In this document: one piece after another, positions 16,615-25,361 of the stretch
How the letters are laid out: every line of letters starts with the position of its first letter
Position numbering within the stretch: the first letter of the stretch is position 1
Assembly (NCBI GenBank): GCA_021413865.1
Contig: JAIOPN010000017.1
Span: forward strand, 62,001-126,000
Direction: 5' to 3'
DNA: 64,000 nucleotides
Origin: Planctomycetota bacterium
GTDB taxonomy: Bacteria > Planctomycetota > Phycisphaerae > Phycisphaerales > Phycisphaeraceae
Made by a program: the position numbers and the translations under genes
The notes under the pieces: model-generated
What the model was told of the DNA's origin: nothing
Database searches by the model: none
What the model saw: only the letters and a program-made list of their open reading frames with translations

Positions 16615-17733
16615 TCATGCAAGTGAATCGATTGCGGCGATCACCCGTTCGACCTCGATGGCACGCATAATGTCGTGTGCGGCCTCTGGTTCCTGCTCGA
16701 AACCGAGGCTGAGATACCCCCCGCCCGGCCGTGAAGGCTCGACCGAAACGACGCGGGCACCGACCGGCCCCCACCGCAGCGCAGAGACCGAGCCGTCGAG
16801 AGACACCGTCGGCACGCCCAGCGCCGCGGCGATGTGCATCAGCCCGGTGTTCACGCTCACCACCACCGCCGCGCGGGAGACGGCCCACGCCGTCTGCGCC
16901 AGCGTCGCGTGGCCCGCACCAACGATCACGCGGTCGCCCGGGACTTTCGCGCCGACGATGATGAGGTCACGCAGTTCCATGGCGGGGATTTGCTCCGCCA
17001 ATGACCCGGTCAGCACGATCGACCACCCGCGCCCCGCGAGGTTGATCGCCAATTGGACCCAATGTTCCTCGGGCCACTCCTTCAGCGCCGCGCGGTACCC
17101 GCCGGAAAAGGGGTGAAACACGGCGAACGGGCCGCTCGGCAGCCACTCAACGGGGGCATCGGGCACACGCAGCGCGGGGGCGTGCCTCGTCTTCACGCCG
17201 ATCGACACAGCCAGCGCGCGGTAGTTCACCACCTCGTGACGTTGCAAGGAATGGGCGACGGCCCTGTCGTAGGCGTAATGCCTCGCGTAACCGGGCGTGT
17301 TGAAGCCGACCGTGAACGCGGCGCGGGCGCGGCGGGCCAAAAGTGCGTCGATGCGCGGCCAGGCGCCGAAGTCGATGAGCAGGTCGAACGGGGTGAGCCG
17401 GATCATGCCCATGGCGGCAAAGGGACGCGTGATCGGGAGTGTGACGCTGTGATCCACCGCGGGGATAAGCGGGCCAACCGCCGCGTTGCTCTCTCCGGCG
17501 AGCAGGGTGATGACGGCCGAGGGATAAGCGGCCCTGATGTCTGCGGCAACGGCGGAGAGGAGGACGGTGTCGCCGATGCAGGCGGTTTTGAGGAGCCCGA
17601 TCGAATGGATTTTGGAGGGCAGAGGGCGGGGGCGTCGCAGGAGCCCCAATCCGTAAACCGCCGGCACGCCCAGCAGCCGATCAGCGGCGCGGAGCAAACG
17701 ATTGGTACGGGGGCGGTGGGTGCGCGGCGGCAT
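16615..17733 (-). CDS. Glycosyltransferase family 9 protein (heptosyltransferase-like)
   Basis: A 372-residue GT-B glycosyltransferase of the ADP-heptose:LPS heptosyltransferase family. The N-terminal motif is GLLKTACIGDTVLLSAVAAD, and the C-terminal donor-binding region is VVVSVNTGLMHIAAALGVPT followed by WGPVG. It would add a sugar to a lipid-linked or core glycan on the cytoplasmic face. It is the first gene of a leftward operon with the initiating transferase; the upstream gap holds the second heptamer repeat hairpin. Confidence 0.87.
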   Translation of the reverse strand: MPPRTHRPRTNRLLRAADRLLGVPAVYGLGLLRRPRPLPSKIHSIGLLKTACIGDTVLLSAVAADIRAAYPSAVITLLAGESNAAVGPLIPAVDHSVTLPITRPFAAMGMIRLTPFDLLIDFGAWPRIDALLARRARAAFTVGFNTPGYARHYAYDRAVAHSLQRHEVVNYRALAVSIGVKTRHAPALRVPDAPVEWLPSGPFAVFHPFSGGYRAALKEWPEEHWVQLAINLAGRGWSIVLTGSLAEQIPAMELRDLIIVGAKVPGDRVIVGAGHATLAQTAWAVSRAAVVVSVNTGLMHIAAALGVPTVSLDGSVSALRWGPVGARVVSVEPSRPGGGYLSLGFEQEPEAAHDIMRAIEVERVIAAIDSLA

Positions 17734-17790
17734 CGGGGAACGGCCGATCGGGAAGGTGACGACGACGATTACAATGCGACCACAATCAAA

Positions 17791-17893
17791 AGTCCAGAGT
17801 CCCGAGTCCAGAGTTCAGAGTCAAGACAGGAAAAGAAAGACTAATCAAAATCTTTGACTCTGGACTCTGGACTCTGGATTCTGAACCCTGGAC
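17791..17893. repeat. Short heptamer inverted repeat (GTCCAGA / TCTGGAC)
   Basis: The left arm (17791-17824) has about four imperfect copies of AGTCCAG, and the right arm (17854-17893) has about five of GACTCTG, with an A-rich loop between (GGAAAAGAAAGACTAATCAA). Layout and flanking CTTTGACTCTGG match the larger block at 9656-9820. It sits between divergent glycosyltransferase genes. Confidence 0.88.
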
Positions 17894-17897
17894 CGCT

Positions 17898-19085
17898 ATG
17901 CCTCACCGCATACTCGTCAACGACCGCACGCTCTACCAGACCGGCTCGGGCGTCTCCATGACGCTCCGCATGCTGCTCCGTCACTGGCCCGACAACCCGC
18001 GATGCGCTCTTTCAGGATTCTGCACCCACACGCTGCGGCGCAGGAATGACTGGCCCCCGCGCGTGACGGCCCCCATGCCAGACGCCTCCGAGCTGGCGGA
18101 CGCACGCTTCTCACTCACGCCGCTGAGCGCCCTGCAACCCCCCACGCGCCCGCCGGCGTCGCTGCGCCGCTGGGTGCAGCGTGGGTACGACCATGCCTTG
18201 CGGCTCAACGCCCGGCGGGGCAAGTTTGCCGCGGTCTGGGAACCCAACCATCTGACGGTCCCCACCGGGTTGCCGACGCTGACCACCGTGCACGATCTCT
18301 CGCTCGTCGAATACCCCGAATGGCACCCGGCGGACCGCGTGAAACAGTGGCAGCGCGACCTGCGCCGCTCGATCAGCGCCACCACGCGCTGGGCGACGGA
18401 CTCGGCATTCTCACGCGACCGCATGGTGGCGGTGCTCGGGCTCGACGCCGGGACAATCGACGTGATCCACCTGGCGCCCCGGCCGTTGCCGTTCCCGCCG
18501 CCGGAACGCGTCGCGGCCCTGCGCGAGGCCGCCGGGCTGCCGGCGAAATACGTGGTGGCGCTGGGGTCGATCGAGCCGCGCAAAAACCTCGGCCTGCTGC
18601 TGGAGGCATGGGCGGGGCTGGACGAGCGGGTACGCCGGGAGTGCCGGCTCATCCTCGCCGGGCCCGCGGGCTGGGGCGGCGCGGATTTCTGGCGCGGCCT
18701 GATCGGGCACCCGATGGCCGGGGAGGTGCTCACCACGGGGTATCTCGGCGACGCCCAGACGGCTTTGATCCTCGCTGGGGCGGCCGCCCTTCTCATGCCG
18801 TCGCACTACGAGGGGTTCGGCCTGCCGCTGGTGGAAGCGATGGCGTGCGGCACACCGACGATCGCGTCGGACATCCCGGTGTTCCATGAAGTCGCACGCG
18901 ACGCCGCCGCGCTGCTGCCGGCGCGGGACGCGGGCGCGTGGAAAGAGGCCGTGTTGCGCGTGCTTTCGGACGATGCGTGGCTGGCCGATCTCTCTCGATG
19001 CGGCCAAGTGCGTGCGGCGGCTTTTTCATGGACGGACTCCGCGCGGCGGTACGACGACGCAATCGCCCTCGCCATCTCCGTCTAA
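17898..19085 (+). CDS. Glycosyltransferase family 4 protein
   Basis: A 395-residue GT-B enzyme. The N-terminus is MPHRILVNDRTLYQTGSGVS with the family segment LPTLTTVHDLSLVEYPEW. The C-terminal donor domain shows YVVALGSIEPRKNLGLLLEA, ILAGPAGWGG, and the E-x7-E region MPSHYEGFGLPLVEAMACG. It resembles WbaZ/MtfB-like mannosyl- or rhamnosyltransferases, but the donor cannot be assigned. It starts 5 bp after the heptamer hairpin and runs towards the GDSL gene. Confidence 0.9.
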   Translation: MPHRILVNDRTLYQTGSGVSMTLRMLLRHWPDNPRCALSGFCTHTLRRRNDWPPRVTAPMPDASELADARFSLTPLSALQPPTRPPASLRRWVQRGYDHALRLNARRGKFAAVWEPNHLTVPTGLPTLTTVHDLSLVEYPEWHPADRVKQWQRDLRRSISATTRWATDSAFSRDRMVAVLGLDAGTIDVIHLAPRPLPFPPPERVAALREAAGLPAKYVVALGSIEPRKNLGLLLEAWAGLDERVRRECRLILAGPAGWGGADFWRGLIGHPMAGEVLTTGYLGDAQTALILAGAAALLMPSHYEGFGLPLVEAMACGTPTIASDIPVFHEVARDAAALLPARDAGAWKEAVLRVLSDDAWLADLSRCGQVRAAAFSWTDSARRYDDAIALAISV

Positions 19086-19105
19086 ACCGCCCGATCCACC
19101 GCGAC

Positions 19106-21079
19106 TCACGGCCGCGTCGTCGTGCCCGCCGGCTCGTCGTGCACCCACGACAGCCTCGTGATCTCGAAATCGTTGAGCGGGTCGTTCTCGGGAACGTCGC
19201 TGGCCACAACCACCTCGAACGGCCCTTCGCTGTTGACCGGGATCGTGAGTGTAAACGGCCCGGGCGTGGTCACGGTGCCGCGTAGGCCCCATTTCCCATT
19301 ACTGAGCAGCCCCAGCGTAAGCCCGCCGTGCCGCAGCACCCCCTGGGCCACCAGCCGCACCGGCGCCTTTGCACGCTCGGAGCGCCACTTGAGCAGGTAG
19401 TGGTATCGCCCGACCACGTTGCCGCGTATGGTCCACACGCCGTCGCGGTAGCCGGCGATCTCGGCCTTGTATGCGAGCCGGCCCTGCATCAGGGGCATCT
19501 CCAGTTCCGGTGGCGGGACCGCTTTTACCGGCCGCCCAAGATAGCTCGCCATGTTCACCAGGCGCGCCGGCGGCAGGCCCGGGTGCTCGCGCAACGCGAC
19601 GCGGTCCGGCCGCGGGAGTTGCCCGCTCTTCAACCGCTCTTCCAACAAGGGGACCAGCCGGAGGAAAACCGTCCAGGCGCGGAGCCGTGTGCCGCCCGGG
19701 GTGGTGTGGATGGCGTCGTTGAAGAGCGAGGGATCGAAGGGGAAGTCGCCCGCGACGCCGAGGAACGCCAGCCCGTGCGCCGCCGCATATTTCTCGAACA
19801 CGCGGTTCTGAAAATCCGCCATGCGGCGCATGTCGCGGTAGCGGTACGGCCACCAGGTCTGGTTCATGTACTCCAGCAGGTACTTGTCCCGCGCCGGGTC
19901 GAGCACCATGCCGTCCCGCACCATCCAGATGAAAGACGCCACCATCAGCTCCGCGCCGATGGGCTTGAGCGACGCACGCATGTCGTCCAGGTCCGCCAGG
20001 ATGCGGGGCAGGCTGGTGGGCAGGTTGGGGCTGCCCAGGTCAGGGTTGTTTTCATCCACGCCCTGGGGCCAGCGGAGCGTGTAGTCCGGCTTGGCGGGCT
20101 CCTCCCCCGCGCCGGGCGTCCAGCCGCCGACCACACGGCCGACGCGCCGCGCCAGCGCGGAATAATCCTCCATCGCCCCGAGCGCCCCGTGGCTTTCTGC
20201 CTCGCCCGAGAGGCCCCGCTGCTCAGGCGGCTTCTCCGCCCCGCCCGGCGGGAGCTTCAGCAGGTTCATGAACCCGAACTGGTTGGAACCCTCGTAGTAC
20301 AACACGATGTCCGGCTCCAGCGGGACAACCTCCTGCCTCACGATCGCCGCGATGTCGGGCGACTGGATGCCCTCACGGCCGGCGTTGATCACCTCGAACT
20401 TCACGCCCGGGTGGTTCGCCGCCGCCCAGAGCGTCAGCCAGTGGCTCAGGTATTCCGGGTAGCTGAACGGGTGGCCGTGCGCATCCACCGTCGTGGAAGC
20501 ACCGACACACGCGATCCGCACGGTGCGCGGCGGCTTGTTCAGGTCGATCGGCGGGCCGCGGAAGCCCCACTGATTTGTCACCAGGCCCGACGGGAGCGTC
20601 ACCCCCGGCGGGTAGCGATACCGCGGGTGCGGCGAGGGCTCCACGGGATCAAACACGTAGAACTCATCCGGAAACTTCGCAAAAAAACCACCCGGCGTCT
20701 GCTTGTTCGCCATCTCCGCCTGCACGAACCGACGGTTCCACCACTTGGTCGCGTCGATCGCCGACATCCCCGACGGGAGAGAATCGTACAGCCGCTGCAA
20801 CTCCGAATCAGTCTCCTTCCGTGCCAGCGGCGGCGGGGCCGCCAGGTACCACCCCCGGCTGACGCCCGGGGGAACGGGCATCCGCTCCACGTGCCGCCCG
20901 CCGTCCTCCCCACCCAGCACGATCGCGGCGCGCTCCTGCCGCAGCCGCAACGACCAGACGCCAAACCCATCCACGCGCCGCACGAGCAACTCGGCGACGA
21001 GAAGCGACAGCGATAGCGACGCCGTCAGCGCGACCAGCTTGAATAGCAGCGGCGGCCTTCGGCGGATGCGTCGCGGCAT
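19106..21079 (-). CDS. Membrane-anchored SGNH/GDSL hydrolase-like protein with C-terminal beta module
   Basis: A 657-residue protein. The N-terminal hydrophobic helix (LFKLVALTASLSLSLLVAEL) predicts a membrane anchor or signal. The SGNH blocks are ACVGASTTVDAHGHP (nucleophile Ser), EVINAGREGIQ, VLYYEGSNQFG and NDAIHTTPGG (catalytic Asp/His). The family acts as esterases or acyltransferases, so de- or re-acetylation of a glycan is plausible. The last ~110 residues form a beta-rich module (RLVAQGVLRHGGLTLGLLSN; GPFEVVVASDVP) very like the end of the transglutaminase-like protein at 30467. It is the only leftward gene in this part of the locus, divergent from the bidomain oxidoreductase. Confidence 0.85.
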   Translation of the reverse strand: MPRRIRRRPPLLFKLVALTASLSLSLLVAELLVRRVDGFGVWSLRLRQERAAIVLGGEDGGRHVERMPVPPGVSRGWYLAAPPPLARKETDSELQRLYDSLPSGMSAIDATKWWNRRFVQAEMANKQTPGGFFAKFPDEFYVFDPVEPSPHPRYRYPPGVTLPSGLVTNQWGFRGPPIDLNKPPRTVRIACVGASTTVDAHGHPFSYPEYLSHWLTLWAAANHPGVKFEVINAGREGIQSPDIAAIVRQEVVPLEPDIVLYYEGSNQFGFMNLLKLPPGGAEKPPEQRGLSGEAESHGALGAMEDYSALARRVGRVVGGWTPGAGEEPAKPDYTLRWPQGVDENNPDLGSPNLPTSLPRILADLDDMRASLKPIGAELMVASFIWMVRDGMVLDPARDKYLLEYMNQTWWPYRYRDMRRMADFQNRVFEKYAAAHGLAFLGVAGDFPFDPSLFNDAIHTTPGGTRLRAWTVFLRLVPLLEERLKSGQLPRPDRVALREHPGLPPARLVNMASYLGRPVKAVPPPELEMPLMQGRLAYKAEIAGYRDGVWTIRGNVVGRYHYLLKWRSERAKAPVRLVAQGVLRHGGLTLGLLSNGKWGLRGTVTTPGPFTLTIPVNSEGPFEVVVASDVPENDPLNDFEITRLSWVHDEPAGTTTRP

Positions 21080-21267
21080 CGTGGAACGATCCTGAGATTG
21101 ATCCCCCCGGCGGCCGCGTACACACGGTCCGCATCAGGTCGGCCGCACATCATGCTCCCGGCCGCGGTGATCCGCAAGACAAGAGGGCCTCGCGCGACAT
21201 CACCGGGTATGATGCTCATCCCGCCGGCCTCCCCCCGGCGGATGTCGCAAGGGCGGAGCATGAGCGC
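21080..21267. promoter_or_regulatory. Divergent promoter region at the start of the main polysaccharide operon
   Basis: This 188-bp gap lies between the leftward GDSL gene and the rightward run that starts at 21268. The last bases hold a GGGCGGAG ribosome-binding site for the GTG start. No clear -35/-10 boxes could be picked out, but promoters for both directions are expected here. Confidence 0.5.
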
Positions 21268-23430
21268 GTGAAACAGGTCTTGTTCCGACAAGGCAAACCG
21301 GTCGTCGAGGACGTGCCCGCGCCGACGGCCGAGCCCGGCACCCTGCTCGTGCGCGTGTCGCACTCCTGCATCTCCACGGGCACGGAACTCAGCGGCATGA
21401 CGGCCGGCGGTGTGCCGCTCTGGCGACGCGCATTGTCGCAACCGGACAAGGTCCTCAAGGCCGTGAAGATGGCGGCGAAGATCGGCGTCAGGCAGACCGC
21501 CGAGTTGATCGAATCCCGCGTCGGCGCTGGGGCGGCCACGGGTTACGCGGCGTCGGGGGTCGTCCTCGAAGCCGGCGCGGGGATCGACGACCTTAGGCCG
21601 GGCGACGCCGTCGCCTGCGCAGGGGCCGAGTGGGCACACCACGCCCAGTTCGTGCGCGTCCCCCGCCACCTCGTCGCTCCCATCCCGCCCGGCGTGAGCC
21701 ACGAGGAGGCCTGCACCGCCACGCTCGGCGCGATCGCCCTGCACGGCGTCCGCCGCGCGAACCCGACATTAGGCGAAACCTTCGTCGTCCTGGGCTTGGG
21801 CCTGATCGGCCAGCTCGTCACGCAGGTCCTCAAGGCCAACGGCTGCCGCGTGCTCGGCTTCGACCCCGACCTCGCCCGCACCGACACGGCCCGCGAACTT
21901 GGAATGCCCGTCGCACTCCCCGACGAGGAACAGCTCGCCATCGACCGCGTCCACCGCCTCACCGGTGGCCACGGCGCCGACGGCGTCATCATCACCGCCG
22001 CCTCACCCTCCGACCGCGTCGCCGCCAACGCCTTCGCCATGTGCCGGCGCAAGGGCCGCGTCGTCCTCGTCGGCGATGTCGGACTCCACCTCAACCGCGC
22101 CGATTTCTACGCCAAGGAGATCGACTTCCTCATCTCCTGCTCCTACGGCCCGGGACGGTACGACGCCCGCTACGAGACCGGCGGTCTCGACTACCCGCTG
22201 GGCTACGTCCGCTGGACCGAGGGCCGCAACATCGAGCACTACCTACGGATGCTCGCCGACCGCTCGGTAAGTGTCCGGCCGCTGATCGGCGCGACGTTCC
22301 CCGTCGCCCATGCCGAGGAGGCCTACGCCGTCCTGCGGGAGCGCAGCCCGCGCCCGCTCGTCGTCCTGCTGTCGTACCCCGCGGCCGACGACGCCGCGCC
22401 GCCGGCCCGCGTCGTGACGAATCCTAATGCCGCCCCCTGCGGGAGGGACCGGGTACGGTTGGCCGTGATCGGCGCTGGCCTGTTCGCCCGGGAGATGCAC
22501 CTGCCCAACCTGCGTCGGCTGGGCGAGCGCGTGTATCTGCGAGCCGTCATGAGCCGGACGGGGCACGTGGCCGCCGACGCCGCGCGGCGGTTCGGCGTCG
22601 CCACCGCCACGACCGACCTCGCGGCCGTCCTGGGCGACGACCAGATCGATGCCGTGCTAATCACTACGCGGCACGACACGCACGCCGGCCTAGCGCTCGC
22701 CGCGCTGCGGGCGGGCAAGCACGTCCTGGTCGAGAAACCGCTGACGCTCACGCGCGACGAACTGGCGGAGATCGAGTCCTTCTTCCACGAACAGGAGCAG
22801 GCACACAAACCCGCGCCGCTGCTGCTCACGGGGTTCAACCGCCGGTTCTCGCCCCACGCCCGCCGACTGCGTGAACTGCTCGCCGGCCGGCAGGGGCCGA
22901 TGATGATCCACTACCGCTTCAACGCCCCGCGACTGGCTCCCGACCACTGGGTGCACGGCCCCGAGGGCGGCGGGCGGAACCTCGGCGAGGCGTGCCACAT
23001 CTACGACCTCTTCACCGCGCTCACCGGCGCCCGCGCCGTCGGTGTCACCGCGCAGCCGATCGCCGCGGACGGGGCCGTGCGTGGCAACGAGAACTTCACC
23101 GCCACCGTCCGCTTTGACGACGGCTCGGTCGCCACGCTCTCCTACACCACCCTGGGCCATCCGGACCTGCCCAAAGAGCGGATGGAGCTCTTCGCCGACG
23201 GCGTCGCCTACGTGCTCGACGACTACCGCACGCTCACCGTCGCCGGGTCGCGCAAGGCCGGCGTGAACACGCGCGTGGTGGACAAGGGCCACGCCGCCGA
23301 GCTCGATACGTTCATCACCGCCGTGCGAGTGGGCGGCGACTGGCCGATCCCGCTCTGGCAGCAGGCGCAGGCCACGCGCATCGCGTTCGACGTCGAGGAC
23401 GCCATCCGAGCCGGCGACGCCCGGCCGTAA
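21268..23430 (+). CDS. Bidomain oxidoreductase: zinc-type alcohol dehydrogenase fused to Gfo/Idh/MocA
   Basis: A 720-residue two-enzyme fusion. Residues 1-370 are a medium-chain dehydrogenase (VVEDVPAPTAEPGTLLVRVS; GDAVACAGAEWAHHAQFVRV; Rossmann TFVVLGLGLIGQLVTQVLKA). Residues ~390-715 are a Gfo/Idh domain (VRLAVIGAGLFAREMHLPNL; HVLVEKPLTLTRDELAEIES). Such fusions are found in polysaccharide clusters, but their reaction is not established. The start is GTG 21268 after GGGCGGAG; no earlier in-frame start gives a better N-terminus. A paralogue at 48782-51487 carries an extra beta module inserted in the dehydrogenase half that is absent here. Confidence 0.92.
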   Translation: MKQVLFRQGKPVVEDVPAPTAEPGTLLVRVSHSCISTGTELSGMTAGGVPLWRRALSQPDKVLKAVKMAAKIGVRQTAELIESRVGAGAATGYAASGVVLEAGAGIDDLRPGDAVACAGAEWAHHAQFVRVPRHLVAPIPPGVSHEEACTATLGAIALHGVRRANPTLGETFVVLGLGLIGQLVTQVLKANGCRVLGFDPDLARTDTARELGMPVALPDEEQLAIDRVHRLTGGHGADGVIITAASPSDRVAANAFAMCRRKGRVVLVGDVGLHLNRADFYAKEIDFLISCSYGPGRYDARYETGGLDYPLGYVRWTEGRNIEHYLRMLADRSVSVRPLIGATFPVAHAEEAYAVLRERSPRPLVVLLSYPAADDAAPPARVVTNPNAAPCGRDRVRLAVIGAGLFAREMHLPNLRRLGERVYLRAVMSRTGHVAADAARRFGVATATTDLAAVLGDDQIDAVLITTRHDTHAGLALAALRAGKHVLVEKPLTLTRDELAEIESFFHEQEQAHKPAPLLLTGFNRRFSPHARRLRELLAGRQGPMMIHYRFNAPRLAPDHWVHGPEGGGRNLGEACHIYDLFTALTGARAVGVTAQPIAADGAVRGNENFTATVRFDDGSVATLSYTTLGHPDLPKERMELFADGVAYVLDDYRTLTVAGSRKAGVNTRVVDKGHAAELDTFITAVRVGGDWPIPLWQQAQATRIAFDVEDAIRAGDARP

Positions 23431-23455
23431 CCCCACCCGTTCCAGCAGGTCCACC

Positions 23456-25354
23456 ATGTGCGGCATCGTCGGCGTCATGCGGTTCAGCGACGACGCCCCG
23501 CCCATCGACCCCGCGCGCCTCGCCGCCATGCGCGACGCGATGACCCACCGCGGCCCGGACGGCGCGGGGCTGTGGATCAGTGACAACAACCGTGTCGGGC
23601 TCGCCCACCGGCGGCTGGCGATCCTCGACCTCTCCCCCGCCGCGTCGCAGCCGATGGCCAACGAGGACGGCTCGATCCAGATCGTTTACAACGGCGAGAT
23701 CTACAACCACGCCGAGGTCCGCGCGGAATTGCAGCGCATCGGCGGGCACCGCTGGCGCACCGACCACGCCGACACCGAGGTGATCCTCCACGCCTACGAG
23801 CAGTGGGGCGAGGCGTGCGTCGAGAAGTTCCGCGGCATGTTCGCCTTCGCCCTGTGGGACGGGCGGCGGCGCAGGCTCTGGCTGGTGCGCGACCGCATCG
23901 GCGTCAAGCCGTTGTACTACACCCTCCAATCCAACCGGCTGATCTTCGCCTCCGAGATCAAGGCGATCCTCGCCGATCCGACGATCCCGCGCCGCGTCGA
24001 TGAGGCGGCGCTGTTCCACTACCTCTCCTTCCTAACCACCCCCGCGCCAGCCACCCTCTTCGCGGGCATCCGCAAGCTCGCCCCGGGCACTTGGCTCTCC
24101 ATCGACGCCGACGGCCGGACCGGGGAACGCCGCTACTGGGACGTGCTCGACCACGCCAACCCGTTGCGCGAAGACGACGAGACGCTCGCCCGCCGTCTGA
24201 TCGACGAGCTGCGCACCAGCGTGAAGCTCCGCAAGCTCGCCGACGTGCCGACCGGGGTTTTTCTCTCCGGAGGCATCGACTCCTCCACCAATGCCGCGCT
24301 CTTCGCCGAGGGCGGCGGCGCGGTGCGGACGTTTTCCATCGGCTATGAGGATGGCTTCGAGAGCTGCGCCGATGAGTTGCCCCAGGCGGCGGCATTCGCA
24401 CGCCACATGGGAGCGGAGCACCACGAGCGCCGCCTCGGTCTGGACGATCTGCTTTCTTTTTCGCAGCGCATGGCGTGGCACCAGGATGAGCCGCTGGCCG
24501 ACCCCGTCTGCGTGCCGGTCTATTTCGTTTCTGAAATGGCCAGACACGCCGGCGTCACCGTCTGCCAGGCGGGCGAAGGGGCGGATGAGCTCTTCTGCGG
24601 CTACCCCTTCTGGGCGAAGCTGCGGCGGCTGCAACAGCGGAGCGACACCCCCGGCTCCGCGCCGTTCAAGCACCTCGCAAAGTTCGGGCTCGGCCTGATG
24701 GGCCGCGGCGACGGATTGGCGAGCGAATTCCTCCGCCGCGGCATCGCCCAACGCCCGATCTTCTGGAGCGGCGCGGAGGGTTTCACGCACGCCCAGAAGC
24801 AGCGTTTGCTGACCCCCGACCTGCGTGGCCGTCTCGCGGGGATGGATTCGTGGGACGCCATCGCCCCGATCCGCCGGCGGTTCGAGGAGGCGGCGTGGTC
24901 GCGCGACACGCTCTCCTGGATGACCTACGCCGACCTGCGCCTGCGCCTGCCCGAGCTGCTGCTCATGCGGATCGACAAGATGAGCATGGCCGCGGGCGTG
25001 GAGGGGCGCGTGCCGTTCCTCGACCACAAGTTCGTCGAGCTGGCGATGAGCATCCCACCCGAGGCGAGGACGCGCAACGGCGAGCTCAAGGGCATCCTCC
25101 GCCGGGCCGTGCGCGGGGTGATCCCGGATGAAATCCTCCAACGGCCCAAACGCGGGTTCGGCGTGCCGATCCGGGAGTGGTACCGCGGGAAACTTGGGGA
25201 CGTAATCCGCGACGAGGTGACGCAATTCAACCGTGATGTGCCGCTGTTTGAGCCGGCCGCGCTGGCCGCTGTGCTGGCCGATCCCTCCCGCGCCGTGCAG
25301 TCGTGGCAGCTCTACAACCTGGCGCTCTGGTGGCGGGCACACGGTGTGACATAA
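23456..25354 (+). CDS. asnB: Asparagine synthase (glutamine-hydrolysing) family amidotransferase
   Basis: A 632-residue AsnB-type enzyme. The initiator Met is followed by the nucleophile Cys (MCGIVGVMRFSDD), then the glutaminase motifs MTHRGPDGAGLW and IQIVYNGEIYNHAEVRAEL. The synthase half shows the ATP PP-loop FLSGGIDSSTNAALF and the CQAGEGADELFCGYPFW segment. In polysaccharide loci such enzymes often amidate uronic acids (for example WbpS) rather than make free asparagine. WecB and WecC in the same locus would supply a uronic acid. It lies 25 bp after the bidomain oxidoreductase gene. Confidence 0.93.
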   Translation: MCGIVGVMRFSDDAPPIDPARLAAMRDAMTHRGPDGAGLWISDNNRVGLAHRRLAILDLSPAASQPMANEDGSIQIVYNGEIYNHAEVRAELQRIGGHRWRTDHADTEVILHAYEQWGEACVEKFRGMFAFALWDGRRRRLWLVRDRIGVKPLYYTLQSNRLIFASEIKAILADPTIPRRVDEAALFHYLSFLTTPAPATLFAGIRKLAPGTWLSIDADGRTGERRYWDVLDHANPLREDDETLARRLIDELRTSVKLRKLADVPTGVFLSGGIDSSTNAALFAEGGGAVRTFSIGYEDGFESCADELPQAAAFARHMGAEHHERRLGLDDLLSFSQRMAWHQDEPLADPVCVPVYFVSEMARHAGVTVCQAGEGADELFCGYPFWAKLRRLQQRSDTPGSAPFKHLAKFGLGLMGRGDGLASEFLRRGIAQRPIFWSGAEGFTHAQKQRLLTPDLRGRLAGMDSWDAIAPIRRRFEEAAWSRDTLSWMTYADLRLRLPELLLMRIDKMSMAAGVEGRVPFLDHKFVELAMSIPPEARTRNGELKGILRRAVRGVIPDEILQRPKRGFGVPIREWYRGKLGDVIRDEVTQFNRDVPLFEPAALAAVLADPSRAVQSWQLYNLALWWRAHGVT

Positions 25355-25361
25355 TGCCGCC

